NCBI RefSeq assembly: GCF_013377255.1
Contig: NZ_CP016614.1
Location: forward strand, 79,501-143,500
Direction of reading: 5' to 3'
Length of the DNA: 64,000 nucleotides
Source: Mannheimia granulomatis
GTDB lineage: Bacteria; Pseudomonadota; Gammaproteobacteria; Enterobacterales; Pasteurellaceae
A program made the translations under genes and the position numbers. Position 1 is the first letter of the stretch; every line of letters begins with the position of its first letter. The notes below the pieces were generated by a model that saw only the letters and a program-made list of their open reading frames with translations, was not told the origin of the DNA and did not search any database. Shown piece by piece: positions 26,643 to 35,058 of the stretch.

Positions 26643-27245
26643 TTATTTCTTATTTGTTTCCGGATTTTTTTCCGCTTTTTGCTCTCTTTGACCTTCTAAA
26701 GATTGCTCCTCCGGAGTTGCTTGTTCTTTATGTGGTTTTGGTTCTTTTTGACCTACAGCTTTCGATAATTCTTCAGGTGTTGTTTGTTGAACCAATGGTT
26801 TTGGTTCAGGTTTTGTTGATTCTGTAGTACTTTTTGGAATCGCTTGAGTCTCCGGTTTTTGTTCATTCGCTAGTGTTTTTGAACCTTCCTGTTTTTCGGT
26901 AGATGGTACTTGATTTGTTTGAGGAAGATCGGATGGTTGCTGCTGTTGCTGGCCTTCTAGTGATTGTTCTTCAGGCAAGGCTTGCTGCTCGCTTGGTTGC
27001 GGAGTTTGTTGTGTTTCTTTTGCTTGCTGAACAGATTCCTCTTTAGTTACAGGTGGTAGGGGTTCTGCTTGTTTCAGTTGCAGTTCTTTATGTTGTTCTG
27101 CTATTTGTTGAGATTGCTGAGACTCTGTTTTTACCGGTTCAACAGACCCTGCTTTTTCTTCTTTTTTCTCATTATTGCCGACAAGATAAGTGCCACCAAT
27201 CAATGCTACCAGAACCAGTGCAATTAATAAAAATACTCTAGCCAT
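26643..27245 (-). CDS. Membrane-anchored Gln/Pro/Glu-rich protein
   Basis: No family recognised. Protein of 200 residues: one N-terminal hydrophobic segment (residues 3-23, VFLLIALVLVALIGGTYLV) and then about 175 low-complexity residues rich in Gln, Glu, Pro, Lys and Thr, with no cysteine. Near-repeats PEEQSLEGQ occur twice, and a related TPEELSKAVGQ once. The shape suggests a periplasmic extended linker anchored in the inner membrane, as seen in TonB/TolA-like spacers, but it lacks their C-terminal domains. GAGGAGAG lies 5 bases before ATG 27245, which excludes the 17-codon upstream extension. Confidence 0.75.
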   Translation of the reverse strand: MARVFLLIALVLVALIGGTYLVGNNEKKEEKAGSVEPVKTESQQSQQIAEQHKELQLKQAEPLPPVTKEESVQQAKETQQTPQPSEQQALPEEQSLEGQQQQQPSDLPQTNQVPSTEKQEGSKTLANEQKPETQAIPKSTTESTKPEPKPLVQQTTPEELSKAVGQKEPKPHKEQATPEEQSLEGQREQKAEKNPETNKK

Positions 27246-27550
27246 TGTCTCTCTCCTCAATTGAATTTTTCTTATCCTAACATTTTTTGAACTCACTATA
27301 CAACAAGCGATCTGTTTTAAGTAAAAATTTGCAAAAAATAAAATTGACTATTTATGAAGCAATGGGTGTTTGAGTGTTATCCAGCGTGTGGCGTAAAATC
27401 AAACAGATTCTCCTTGTTAAAATACAAATAACGGCTTACAAGCGGTTATTTTTTTATAGGATTTTGCAAAATTTTCTGAAAATCTAACCGCTTTGTTTTA
27501 AAATAGACAAATTTTTCAAGCTTTTAAAATTACAAGAGATAGGAATAGCA
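27246..27550. other. Divergent intergenic region before proS
   Basis: Contains an inverted uptake-signal pair (perfect core at 27438-27446, imperfect ACCGCTTTG at 27487-27495) and an isolated ACAAGCG at about 27302. It must hold promoters for both neighbours. No small gene is seen. Confidence 0.5.
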
Positions 27551-29266
27551 ATGCGTACAAGTCAGTATTTATTTTCGACCCTGAAAGAAACTCCGAACGA
27601 TGCTCAGGTGGTAAGCCATCAATTAATGTTGCGTGCTGGGATGATTCGCCCGATGGCATCAGGTTTATACAACTGGTTGCCAACCGGGATTCGTGTGTTG
27701 AAAAAAGTGGAAAATATCATTCGTGAAGAGATGAACAAAGGCGGGGCGATTGAGGTATTAATGCCGGTGGTTCAACCTGCGGAATTATGGGTGGAATCCG
27801 GTCGTTGGAACGATTATGGTCCAGAATTGCTACGTTTTAAAGATCGTGGTGAGCGTGATTTCGTGCTTGGCCCAACACACGAAGAAGTGATTACTGATTT
27901 GGTTCGCCGTGAAGTCTCTTCATACAAACAACTTCCGTTGAATCTTTACCAAATCCAAACTAAATTCCGTGATGAAGTTCGTCCACGTTTCGGCGTAATG
28001 CGTTCGCGTGAATTTGTGATGAAAGATGCGTACTCTTTCCACACTGATAAAGAGAGCCTACAAGAAACTTATGATGTGATGTATCAAGTTTACAGCAACA
28101 TCTTTACTCGTCTTGGCTTAGATTTCCGTGCTGTACAGGCGGATACCGGTTCAATTGGTGGTTCGGCTTCGCACGAGTTCCAAGTGCTAGCCTCAAGTGG
28201 TGAAGATGATGTGGTTTTCTCAACCGAATCAGATTTCGCTGCAAATATCGAATTAGCTGAAGCGATTGCAGTCGGTGAACGTCAAGCTCCAACCGCTGAA
28301 ATGCAATTAGTAGATACGCCAAATGCTAAAACCATTGCTGAATTAGTGGAAAATCACGGTTTAGCGATTGAAAAAACGGTGAAAACCTTGATTGTAAAAG
28401 GCTCAACTGAAGAACAACCGCTTATCGCTTTAGTGATTCGTGGTGATCACGATTTAAACGAAATCAAAGCCCAAAAACATCCGTTAGTGGCAGACCCGCT
28501 TGAATTTGCTGATGAAGCGGATATTAAAGCCAAAATTGGGGCAAGCGTGGGTTCACTTGGTGTTATCAATATGCCAATTCCTGTTGTTATTGACCGCTCA
28601 GTGGCGTTAATGTCTGATTTTGGTTGTGGGGCGAACATTGACGGCAAACACTATTTTAATGTGAACTGGGAACGTGATGTGGCAATGCCGGAAGTATTTG
28701 ACTTGCGTAATGTGGTAGAAGGTGACCCGAGCCCGGACGGTAAAGGTACACTTCAAATCAAACGCGGTATCGAAGTGGGGCATATTTTCCAATTAGGTAA
28801 AAAATATTCTGAAGCAATGAAAGCGACCGTGCAAGGCGAAGACGGTAAACCGCTTGTGATGACAATGGGTTGTTATGGTATTGGTGTAACTCGTGTGGTG
28901 GCGGCTGCAATTGAACAGCATCACGATGAGCGTGGCATTATCTGGCCAAGTGATGAAATTGCGCCATTTACGGTGGCGATTGTGCCGATGAATATGCACA
29001 AATCTGAAAGCGTTCAGGCGTTTGCAGAAGAGCTTTATTCAACATTAAAAGCTCAAGGCGTGGATGTTATTTTTGATGATCGTAAAGAACGCCCGGGCGT
29101 GATGTTTGCGGATATGGAATTAATCGGTGTGCCACATATGGTGGTAATCGGTGAGAAAAACCTTGAAAACGGTGAAATTGAATACAAAAACCGCCGTAAT
29201 GGTGAAAAACAAATGATCGCTAAAGACCGCTTGTTAGATTTCTTAAAAGAGAACGTAAAAGCGTAA
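27551..29266 (+). CDS. proS: Prolyl-tRNA synthetase
   Basis: Class II synthetase charging tRNA-Pro, 571 residues. Motif 2 region is VRPRFGVMRSREFVMKDAYSFH. The large editing insertion (about residues 225-385), which clears Ala-tRNA-Pro, is present, as in the bacterial-type enzyme. Anticodon-binding domain at the C-terminus (VIFDDRKERPGVMFADMELIG). Start ATG follows an AGAGATAGGAATAG ribosome site. Confidence 0.98.
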   Translation: MRTSQYLFSTLKETPNDAQVVSHQLMLRAGMIRPMASGLYNWLPTGIRVLKKVENIIREEMNKGGAIEVLMPVVQPAELWVESGRWNDYGPELLRFKDRGERDFVLGPTHEEVITDLVRREVSSYKQLPLNLYQIQTKFRDEVRPRFGVMRSREFVMKDAYSFHTDKESLQETYDVMYQVYSNIFTRLGLDFRAVQADTGSIGGSASHEFQVLASSGEDDVVFSTESDFAANIELAEAIAVGERQAPTAEMQLVDTPNAKTIAELVENHGLAIEKTVKTLIVKGSTEEQPLIALVIRGDHDLNEIKAQKHPLVADPLEFADEADIKAKIGASVGSLGVINMPIPVVIDRSVALMSDFGCGANIDGKHYFNVNWERDVAMPEVFDLRNVVEGDPSPDGKGTLQIKRGIEVGHIFQLGKKYSEAMKATVQGEDGKPLVMTMGCYGIGVTRVVAAAIEQHHDERGIIWPSDEIAPFTVAIVPMNMHKSESVQAFAEELYSTLKAQGVDVIFDDRKERPGVMFADMELIGVPHMVVIGEKNLENGEIEYKNRRNGEKQMIAKDRLLDFLKENVKA

Positions 29267-29289
29267 TTTGAAAATTTGTACACAAAAAT

Positions 29290-29320
29290 GACCGCTTGTA
29301 TTCGCTACAAGCGGTTTTTT
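29290..29320. terminator. Bidirectional terminator made of an inverted uptake-signal pair
   Basis: ACCGCTTGTA and TACAAGCGGT around loop TTCGC, with T run after it on plus and an A run before it. It separates convergent proS and the DUF1232 gene. Confidence 0.85.
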
Positions 29321-29339
29321 ACTAAAAATAGGCTAAAAC

Positions 29340-29507
29340 TTATTTTTGCAAAATAGTTTTTATTAATAACGCCAATGCAGCCGCGTCATCAACAAGCCCT
29401 AGTGGACCTAATATGGCTTCAGGTAAAATATCAACCGGACTAAACATATAAACTAAGATAATAGCAATTTTAATCCACTTTATTTTATCCGTTTTAGCTT
29501 TATTCAT
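29340..29507 (-). CDS. Small DUF1232 (YkvA-like) membrane protein
   Basis: 55-residue product starting MNKAKTDKIKWIKIAIILVY. It contains the DUF1232 core FSPVDILPEAILGPLGLVDD, then AAALALLIKTIL. DUF1232 proteins are small membrane proteins of unknown function, normally longer, so this is a minimal version. It starts 9 bases after the mioC stop codon, which implies a mioC-DUF1232 operon. Confidence 0.75.
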   Translation of the reverse strand: MNKAKTDKIKWIKIAIILVYMFSPVDILPEAILGPLGLVDDAAALALLIKTILQK

Positions 29508-29516
29508 TTTGCCAAC

Positions 29517-29957
29517 CTATAACTTTTCGATAAAAGAGGGTAACCATTCCTCTGCAGTTGCATCATGATCGAAATTATTTGTTACATCAATGCGTAACGA
29601 TTCACACACTTGGTTTGCGCTTTTTGCCTTAAGAGACTCTTCCACAATATTTACTGCATTGCAGAACGTATCATAATCCGAACTACCTAAGCCGATTACG
29701 CCAAATTTCATTGAGCTGAAATCTGCTGAACTGATGGCTAAATCATTAAAAAGTGGTTGGATATTATCCGGCAACTCTCCCGCACCGTGGGTAGAGGTTA
29801 CCACAATTAAATGAGCTTTCCCTTCAATATCTGAGAGGGTTGCTTGGTTAAATAATTCCACTTTAAAACCTTGGCTGCTTAATACCTCATTAATATGATC
29901 GGCAACATATTCTGCCCCGCCTAAGGTACTGCCGGTAATAATGCAAATAGATGTCAT
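29517..29957 (-). CDS. mioC: MioC family flavodoxin
   Basis: FMN-binding flavodoxin-like protein of 146 residues. The phosphate loop is TGSTLGGAEYVADH and later flavin loops are STHGAGELPDN and GLGSSDYDTFCNA. MioC has been linked to biotin synthase activity as an electron carrier. In E. coli mioC abuts oriC; here it lies about 13 kb away from the origin candidate. Confidence 0.93.
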   Translation of the reverse strand: MTSICIITGSTLGGAEYVADHINEVLSSQGFKVELFNQATLSDIEGKAHLIVVTSTHGAGELPDNIQPLFNDLAISSADFSSMKFGVIGLGSSDYDTFCNAVNIVEESLKAKSANQVCESLRIDVTNNFDHDATAEEWLPSFIEKL

Positions 29958-30088
29958 AGAAAATCTCTTGTTAGAAATAGTTGAGAATATTCTAGCGAAG
30001 ATGGGGCGGTTTGCAAATTATTCTTTTCCCCTTACTTATATAGATATAGGAAATATAGTTTTTCAATATAGTATACCTGTAAAATTAT

Positions 30089-30381
30089 TTGAGAAAAAAT
30101 GATCGGGAATTTGCGAATAAAAGTGTAAATCTGGCACAATTTCACGATGAAACACTACTAGGAAAATTGGGGAATAATTTATCTGGTGGACAACTCCAAC
30201 GGTTCTTTATTACTCCCTGTACAAAAAGCCAAAAATATTATTTATGGACGAGGCTACAAGCTTTTAGATGAGAAAAATAAGAGAAAAATTAATGAGGCGA
30301 TATCAAAATTAGCGATTACAAGGGGGTTAGTGGCTCATCGAAAATCCACAGTAGAAAGTATAGATAGAAATGTAAATCTGT
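30089..30381 (+). pseudogene. Remnant of a bacteriocin/peptide-type ABC exporter (C-terminal ATPase part)
   Basis: A broken reading frame carries the end of an ABC exporter ATPase. In frame 30089 it reads NLAQFHDE, then TLLGKLGNNLSGGQLQR, which is the ABC signature LSGGQ. After a frameshift near 30215-30225 the next frame gives LYKKPKILFMDEATSFLDEK (Walker B, D-loop), then INEAISKLAITR and LVAHRKSTVESIDR (switch histidine). These phrases are typical of CvaB/RaxB-type exporters with an N-terminal double-glycine peptidase. The Walker A part, membrane domain and peptidase are absent, and residues before TLLG appear deleted. Confidence 0.8.
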
Positions 30382-30457
30382 GAACTAGAACACATTTTTT
30401 ACTTAAAAACAAGAGTATTATAAGTATCAGTTTAACAACATAAAAAAGGAGGAATAA

Positions 30458-30625
30458 TTGCCGCAATATTTAAAAATTGTTCTTATGACCATCACAGCAA
30501 TTGTCATGAATGGTTATTTAACATCTCTTGGCATTGATACCGTATATAGATTTATCATAGCTATTCCAATAATATGGCTTGTAGTATGGCTGTTAGAGAA
30601 AATCACAACCTACTTTAAAAAGTAA
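30458..30625 (+). CDS. Small two-helix membrane protein, TTG start
   Basis: Predicted 55-residue protein beginning (M)PQYLKIVLMTITAIVMNGY. Two hydrophobic segments (about 4-20 and 28-47) end in a basic tail TTYFKK. A strong AGGAGG (30447-30452) lies 5 bases before the TTG. The pattern somewhat recalls two-helix DUF2798 proteins, but the match is weak. It follows the ABC-exporter remnant; it could be a leftover of the same lost locus. Confidence 0.5.
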   Translation: MPQYLKIVLMTITAIVMNGYLTSLGIDTVYRFIIAIPIIWLVVWLLEKITTYFKK

Positions 30626-30740
30626 GGAGAAATGATTAAATAGATAAAGAGCATTTAATATTTTTTCAAATCTTTCAGAAAAATTAGTTTTATACTGGTA
30701 ATATAATTCACAAATTTGGATTGAAATTTTTTACAAAAAA

Positions 30741-30771
30741 GCACCTTGAGTGAGAAATCACATCAAGGTGC
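30741..30771 (-). terminator. Terminator of the nan operon
   Basis: GCACCTTGA and TCAAGGTGC form a 9-bp stem, with a T run on the minus strand (complement of 30734-30740). Confidence 0.85.
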
Positions 30772-30797
30772 AAAGGTTTTATTTATTGTTCAGGAAA

Positions 30798-31676
30798 TTA
30801 AAGAAATTTCGCTTTTAACTCTTTCACAACCGCTTTTTGTTGTGCGTTGAGTTCTTTGGTCATTGGCTCACGGCAGTAGCCTGCTTGTACGCCTTCTTCT
30901 TCCAATAATCCTTTGATGGTTTGATATAAACCGTTGCCTAAAATACCTTCGATTAAATCATTAGTCACATTTTGAATTTCAAACGCTTCTTTGATTTTAC
31001 CTTGTTGCGCCAATTCAAAGATTTGACGTGCACGAACGCCGTTTACGTTGAAGGTTGAACCGATTGCACCATCAATGCCCAATACTGCTGCCGGTAACAT
31101 CATTTCATCGAAACCTGCATAGATTAAGTGGTTCGGGAATGCTTTACGTAAACGCTCTAATAGGTAGAAATCGCCCGCGGTGAATTTCACACCGATGATT
31201 TTTTCGTTTTGGAATAATTCAGCAAATTGAGCCACACCGATGTTTACGCCGGTTAAGAACGGGATAGAGTAAACGATCATCGGGCTTCCGGTTTCACGAA
31301 TGATGGTTTCGTAGAAATTTTTGATTTCCGGGAAGCTGAATTTGTAGTAGAACGGCGTGACCGCTGATAATGCGTCATAACCTAATGAAGTTGCATATTT
31401 ACCTAACTCCACCGCTTCTTTTAGGTTTACACTTCCTACTTGTGCGATTAACGCGATTTCATCTTTCGCTTCATCTTTTGCAATGCGGAAAATTTCTTTT
31501 TTCTCTTCGGTTGAAAGCATAAAGTTTTCGCCGGTTGAACCACCTACGTATAAACCATCCACTTTCATCTTATCGATGTTGTGGCGGATAATTTGGCGTA
31601 AACCTTTTTCATTGATGGTGCCGTCTTCGTTGAAAGAAACGAGTAACGCACTAAAAATACCTTTTAAATTTTTCAT
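30798..31676 (-). CDS. nanA: N-acetylneuraminate lyase
   Basis: Class I aldolase splitting sialic acid into pyruvate and N-acetylmannosamine. 292 residues, very close to the Haemophilus enzyme. GGSTGENF binds the carboxylate; the Schiff-base lysine is in GVKFTAGDFYLL and the catalytic tyrosine in IVYSIPF. I start at MKNLKGIFSALL (31676), which fits a GGAG 6 bases upstream; a MEIQ extension is unlikely. It is the last gene of nanE-nanK-nanA. Confidence 0.97.
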   Translation of the reverse strand: MKNLKGIFSALLVSFNEDGTINEKGLRQIIRHNIDKMKVDGLYVGGSTGENFMLSTEEKKEIFRIAKDEAKDEIALIAQVGSVNLKEAVELGKYATSLGYDALSAVTPFYYKFSFPEIKNFYETIIRETGSPMIVYSIPFLTGVNIGVAQFAELFQNEKIIGVKFTAGDFYLLERLRKAFPNHLIYAGFDEMMLPAAVLGIDGAIGSTFNVNGVRARQIFELAQQGKIKEAFEIQNVTNDLIEGILGNGLYQTIKGLLEEEGVQAGYCREPMTKELNAQQKAVVKELKAKFL

Positions 31677-31701
31677 TTGAATCTCCAAAATAAGAGTTTG
31701 G

Positions 31702-32604
31702 TTAAAGAGTTAATCCTTGTTTAATGCGATTTTCCGCCCAATATGCTGCACCGATTAAGCCGGCATCTTGTCCGGATTTTGCCTTTTCTAATGCACACTG
31801 ATAAACAGTAGGCATTTCTGATAAGTAACGTTGAACAAGTGGTAAATACCCTTCCGCTAAACCTACGCTACCGCCTAAAACCACTTTTTGTATATCTAAA
31901 CTGATTTTTAAATCAGCAATTAAGTTTGCAATTGCTTTTGCAGATTTTTCGACTAATTCGACCGCTTGTGGGTTACCTTGTCTAAAGCGTTCAAACACTT
32001 CTTTTGGTGAACAAGGGTTTTCCCATTTGCTTGAAACTGCTTCAATCGCACGGCCGGCAGCAACGGCTTCTACACAACCGATACGGCCACAACCACAAAC
32101 AGGGCCGTTGGGATCAGACAACGTATGACCTATATGTCCGGCAATACCATTTGGGCCGGTTTGTAATTCACCGTTTAAAATAATGCCACCACCGACACCG
32201 GTAGAAACGGTAATAAAAACAAAATTTTTAACCGCTTGCGGAGGTTCAAATAAATATTCTGCACAGACAGCAGCTTGTACATCATTTAATAAACCAATCG
32301 GTTTATCGGTATGGCGTGCAATGCTCTCTTTAAGTGGGAACTCCGCTAATCCGCCCAAGTTTTTAGGATTCAATGCGGTGAGCACACCTTGATTAATAAT
32401 GCCTGTTGAGGCAACAGCAATAAAATCAAACTGCCCTTGGTAACCTTGTATAATCTCTTTTATGGCTTGGTGTAAACTTTCTACCTGATCTTCTTGCGGT
32501 CTGTCGGTTGGTGTTTGAATTTGCTTACGTTGCTCCACTTGGTTGTTGTAAACAATAGCGGTCGCAATTTTGGTGCCACCAATATCTATGGCTAAACAAC
32601 GCAT
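31702..32604 (-). CDS. nanK: N-acetylmannosamine kinase
   Basis: ROK-family kinase making ManNAc-6-phosphate, 300 residues. Phosphate-binding start AIDIGGTKIATAIV, ROK zinc motif GCGRIGCVEAVAAG and catalytic region NGIAGHIGHTLSD. It lies 10 bases after nanE and 25 before nanA, so the three genes are one transcript. Confidence 0.95.
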   Translation of the reverse strand: MRCLAIDIGGTKIATAIVYNNQVEQRKQIQTPTDRPQEDQVESLHQAIKEIIQGYQGQFDFIAVASTGIINQGVLTALNPKNLGGLAEFPLKESIARHTDKPIGLLNDVQAAVCAEYLFEPPQAVKNFVFITVSTGVGGGIILNGELQTGPNGIAGHIGHTLSDPNGPVCGCGRIGCVEAVAAGRAIEAVSSKWENPCSPKEVFERFRQGNPQAVELVEKSAKAIANLIADLKISLDIQKVVLGGSVGLAEGYLPLVQRYLSEMPTVYQCALEKAKSGQDAGLIGAAYWAENRIKQGLTL

Positions 32605-32614
32605 ACGCTTACCT

Positions 32615-33304
32615 CTATTTTTGTACTGATTTTACCGAATCGGCAAACCAGCTCACGATATGCTCTAAGCGCGTTAAAGCTGAACCAACCGTTACGTAAT
32701 CCGCGCCGATTTCGATTGCCACTTTGGCTAATTCAGGAGTGTTATAACGACCTTCTGCCATTACATTACAGCCTGCCGCTTTTAAATCTTTTACTAATTG
32801 ATAATCCGGCTCATCGGGAACTGGGCCGCCTGTATAGCCAGACATTGTACTGCCGACAATATCAAATCCTAACTGTTGGCAATGCAAGCCTTCTTCCAGA
32901 TTTGAGCAATCAGCCATCGCTAAGCAACCTTTTTCATGAATACGTTTTACCGCATCTTCAATGCTAACAGGACGAGCGCGGAATGTGCCATCTACGGCAA
33001 TAATATCCGCACCGGCTTCGGCTAAGGCATCAATATCTTCTAAGAAAGGGGTAATACGGACAGGAGAGTCAGGTAAATCACGCTTTACAATACCGATAAT
33101 CGGCACTTCAACCGCCGCACGGGTAGCTTTTAAATTATCTATTCCCTCAATGCGAATACCTTTAGCTCCACCAATCACTGAAGCTTTGGCCATTGCGGCA
33201 ACAATTTCAGGTTTATCCATCGGACCATCATCTACAGGTTGACAAGAGGCAATAAGTCCGTTTTGAATTTTGTTTAAAATAGTATCACGAGATAGTTTTG
33301 ACAT
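32615..33304 (-). CDS. nanE: N-acetylmannosamine-6-phosphate 2-epimerase
   Basis: TIM-barrel enzyme that converts ManNAc-6-P to GlcNAc-6-P; 229 residues. Typical blocks: GGAKGIRIEGIDNL, IGIVKRDLPDSPVRITPF, VDGTFRARP, and EGRYNTPELAKVAIEIGADYVTVGSALT. First gene of the operon, AAGGAAC ribosome site. The nagB/nagA genes and the SiaR regulator present in the Haemophilus operon are not in this cluster. Confidence 0.96.
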   Translation of the reverse strand: MSKLSRDTILNKIQNGLIASCQPVDDGPMDKPEIVAAMAKASVIGGAKGIRIEGIDNLKATRAAVEVPIIGIVKRDLPDSPVRITPFLEDIDALAEAGADIIAVDGTFRARPVSIEDAVKRIHEKGCLAMADCSNLEEGLHCQQLGFDIVGSTMSGYTGGPVPDEPDYQLVKDLKAAGCNVMAEGRYNTPELAKVAIEIGADYVTVGSALTRLEHIVSWFADSVKSVQK

Positions 33305-33421
33305 AACAGTTCCTTTTTTTAGATTTCAAAAGGTAGTCAATGGACTAGATTTTGGTGTGAAGAAATACTCCAAATAATTATACTTTAATAAATATTTACT
33401 ACAAACAGAAAAATGGAAAAA

Positions 33422-33437
33422 TGTGAGATAGGTCTCA
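33422..33437 (-). promoter_or_regulatory. CRP-like site upstream of nanE
   Basis: TGTGAGATAGGTCTCA fits TGTGA-N6-TCACA with one mismatch, about 120 bases before the nanE start. It overlaps the palindrome that follows. Confidence 0.6.
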
Positions 33438-33456
33438 TTTTTTATAAAAAATGAGA
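33433..33456. promoter_or_regulatory. Perfect 24-bp palindrome upstream of nanE
   Basis: TCTCATTTTTTA is followed directly by its exact reverse complement. It may be an operator for a sialic-acid regulator encoded elsewhere; a terminator role is less likely because the stem is mostly A/T. Confidence 0.55.
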
Positions 33457-33476
33457 TGTTTGTGCGAGTGAAAATG

Positions 33477-33504
33477 AAAAAAGCAGTTGTTTCCAACTGC
33501 TTTT
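33477..33504 (-). terminator. Terminator of selC
   Basis: GCAGTTG/CAACTGC stem with flanking A/T pairs and loop TTTC, giving a T run on the minus strand, 7 bases after the tRNA 3' end. Confidence 0.85.
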
Positions 33505-33510
33505 AGTATT

Positions 33511-33605
33511 TGGCGGAAGTGCATGGGAGTCGAACCCACCCGAGAACGCTGGCGTCCTCAACAGGATTTGAAATCCTGCCACCTCACCGGAGATGACGCA
33601 CTTCC
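33511..33605 (-). tRNA. selC: tRNA-Sec (anticodon TCA)
   Basis: 95-base selenocysteine tRNA including the encoded CCA. Starts GGAAGTGCGTCATCTCCGG and ends GCACTTCCGCCA, giving the 8-bp acceptor stem of tRNA-Sec. Anticodon TCA (complement of 33569-33571) sits in loop TTTCAAA. A long variable arm (GAGGACGCCAGCGTTCTC) and T arm GGTTCGACTCC match E. coli selC. It is divergent from selA, 67 bases away. Confidence 0.97.
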
Positions 33606-33672
33606 GAATGTCTGGCAATATTGTACTTTATTTATTAGAATTGTCCAAAATATTCTCTTAATAATAAATTTT

Positions 33673-35058
33673 ATGCAGCCATTATTCCGACAAATTCCTT
33701 CTCTCGACTTACTATTGAAAAAGCCGCAAGCGGTCGAATTATGCCAAAATTTTGCATATTCTACGGTAGTAGATCAAGCTCGATTATTGATTAACCAAGC
33801 TCGTCAACTTATTGCTGAACAGCAGGTTGTCCCCTCTTTTATTCGCGATGAAAATGAATTTTTCCGCAAATTGGAGCAGAAGCTTAAATCTTTAAGTTCG
33901 GTTGATATTAAAACGGTATTTAACTTAACCGGCACGGTGCTGCATACTAATTTAGGGCGAGGTTTATGGTCGGAAAAAGCGGTTGAGGCTGCCACTAATG
34001 CAATGAGAAATAATGTGGCATTGGAATTTGATATTGCTGAGGGCAAACGCTCGCATCGAGATAATTATATCTCTGAGCTAATGCAACAACTCACGGGAGC
34101 AGAAGCAGCTTGTGTGGTGAATAATAATGCAGCAGCGGTGTTGTTAATGTTGGCAACTTTTGCTCAAGGCAAAGAAGTAATTGTTTCCCGTGGTGAATTG
34201 GTGGAAATTGGAGGTGCTTTCCGTATTCCTGATATTATGGCTCAAGCAGGCTGTAAGTTAGTAGAAGTTGGTACCACCAATCGCACGCATTTAAAAGATT
34301 ATCGTAACGCGATCACCGAAAATACCGCCTTTTTAATGAAAGTTCATACCAGTAATTACCATATTGAGGGCTTTACCAGTTCCGTATCTGAAGAAGAATT
34401 GGTGGCATTAGGTAAAGAGTTCAATTTGCCTGTGGTGAGCGATTTAGGCAGCGGCTCACTTACCGATATGCAGGCCTTAAATTTACCGACAGAACCGATG
34501 GTGCAACAAAAAATTTCTGCCGGCGTGAGCTTGGTTTCATTTTCGGGTGATAAACTTCTTGGTGGCCCACAGGCAGGGATTATTGTTGGTAGTCGAGAGA
34601 TGATCCAACAATTGCAACAACACCCATTAAAACGAGTGCTACGTTGCGATAAAGTGATTTTATCTGCCCTTGAAGCCACGCTTCGCCACTATTTATTCCC
34701 TGAAAAAATTGCAACTGAGCTGCCAACTTTCAATTTACTCACCCAATCGGTGGAAGTGCTACAAACTAAAGCTGAACGGTTAAAAGATGTGTTAAGCAAG
34801 CGGTTAAATTCCCACTATATTTTGCAAATTGAATCCAGCCTCGCCCAAATCGGCAGTGGAGCCTTACCGAAAGAAACTCTGCCTTCGGTAGCTGTCATTA
34901 TTTCCGCGGAAAAACAGAGTGATTTGATTGCTTTAGAGAAGCAATTTAAAACCTTCCCAAGCCCGATTATCGGACGATTCTCCGCTCAAAAATTCTGGCT
35001 GGATTTAAGATCGGTGGCGGAGTTTGAAAAGTTAATAGAAATGTTGGAGATAAAATGA
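33673..35058 (+). CDS. selA: L-seryl-tRNA(Sec) selenium transferase
   Basis: PLP enzyme that turns seryl-tRNA(Sec) into selenocysteinyl-tRNA(Sec) using selenophosphate. 461 residues from ATG 33673 (E. coli 463). The PLP lysine is in SFSGDKLLGGPQAGII around residue 295; the FNLTGTVLHTNLGRGL block is typical. The open frame extends upstream through the selC region, but MQPLFRQIPSLDLLL is the family-like N-terminus. No clear Shine-Dalgarno site. Stop overlaps selB start by 4 bases. Confidence 0.96.
   Translation: MQPLFRQIPSLDLLLKKPQAVELCQNFAYSTVVDQARLLINQARQLIAEQQVVPSFIRDENEFFRKLEQKLKSLSSVDIKTVFNLTGTVLHTNLGRGLWSEKAVEAATNAMRNNVALEFDIAEGKRSHRDNYISELMQQLTGAEAACVVNNNAAAVLLMLATFAQGKEVIVSRGELVEIGGAFRIPDIMAQAGCKLVEVGTTNRTHLKDYRNAITENTAFLMKVHTSNYHIEGFTSSVSEEELVALGKEFNLPVVSDLGSGSLTDMQALNLPTEPMVQQKISAGVSLVSFSGDKLLGGPQAGIIVGSREMIQQLQQHPLKRVLRCDKVILSALEATLRHYLFPEKIATELPTFNLLTQSVEVLQTKAERLKDVLSKRLNSHYILQIESSLAQIGSGALPKETLPSVAVIISAEKQSDLIALEKQFKTFPSPIIGRFSAQKFWLDLRSVAEFEKLIEMLEIK

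Noticed and set aside
33487..33672. N-terminal extension of SelA
   Set aside because: The open frame runs through the tRNA-Sec gene and its terminator on the other strand; the family N-terminus begins at 33673.
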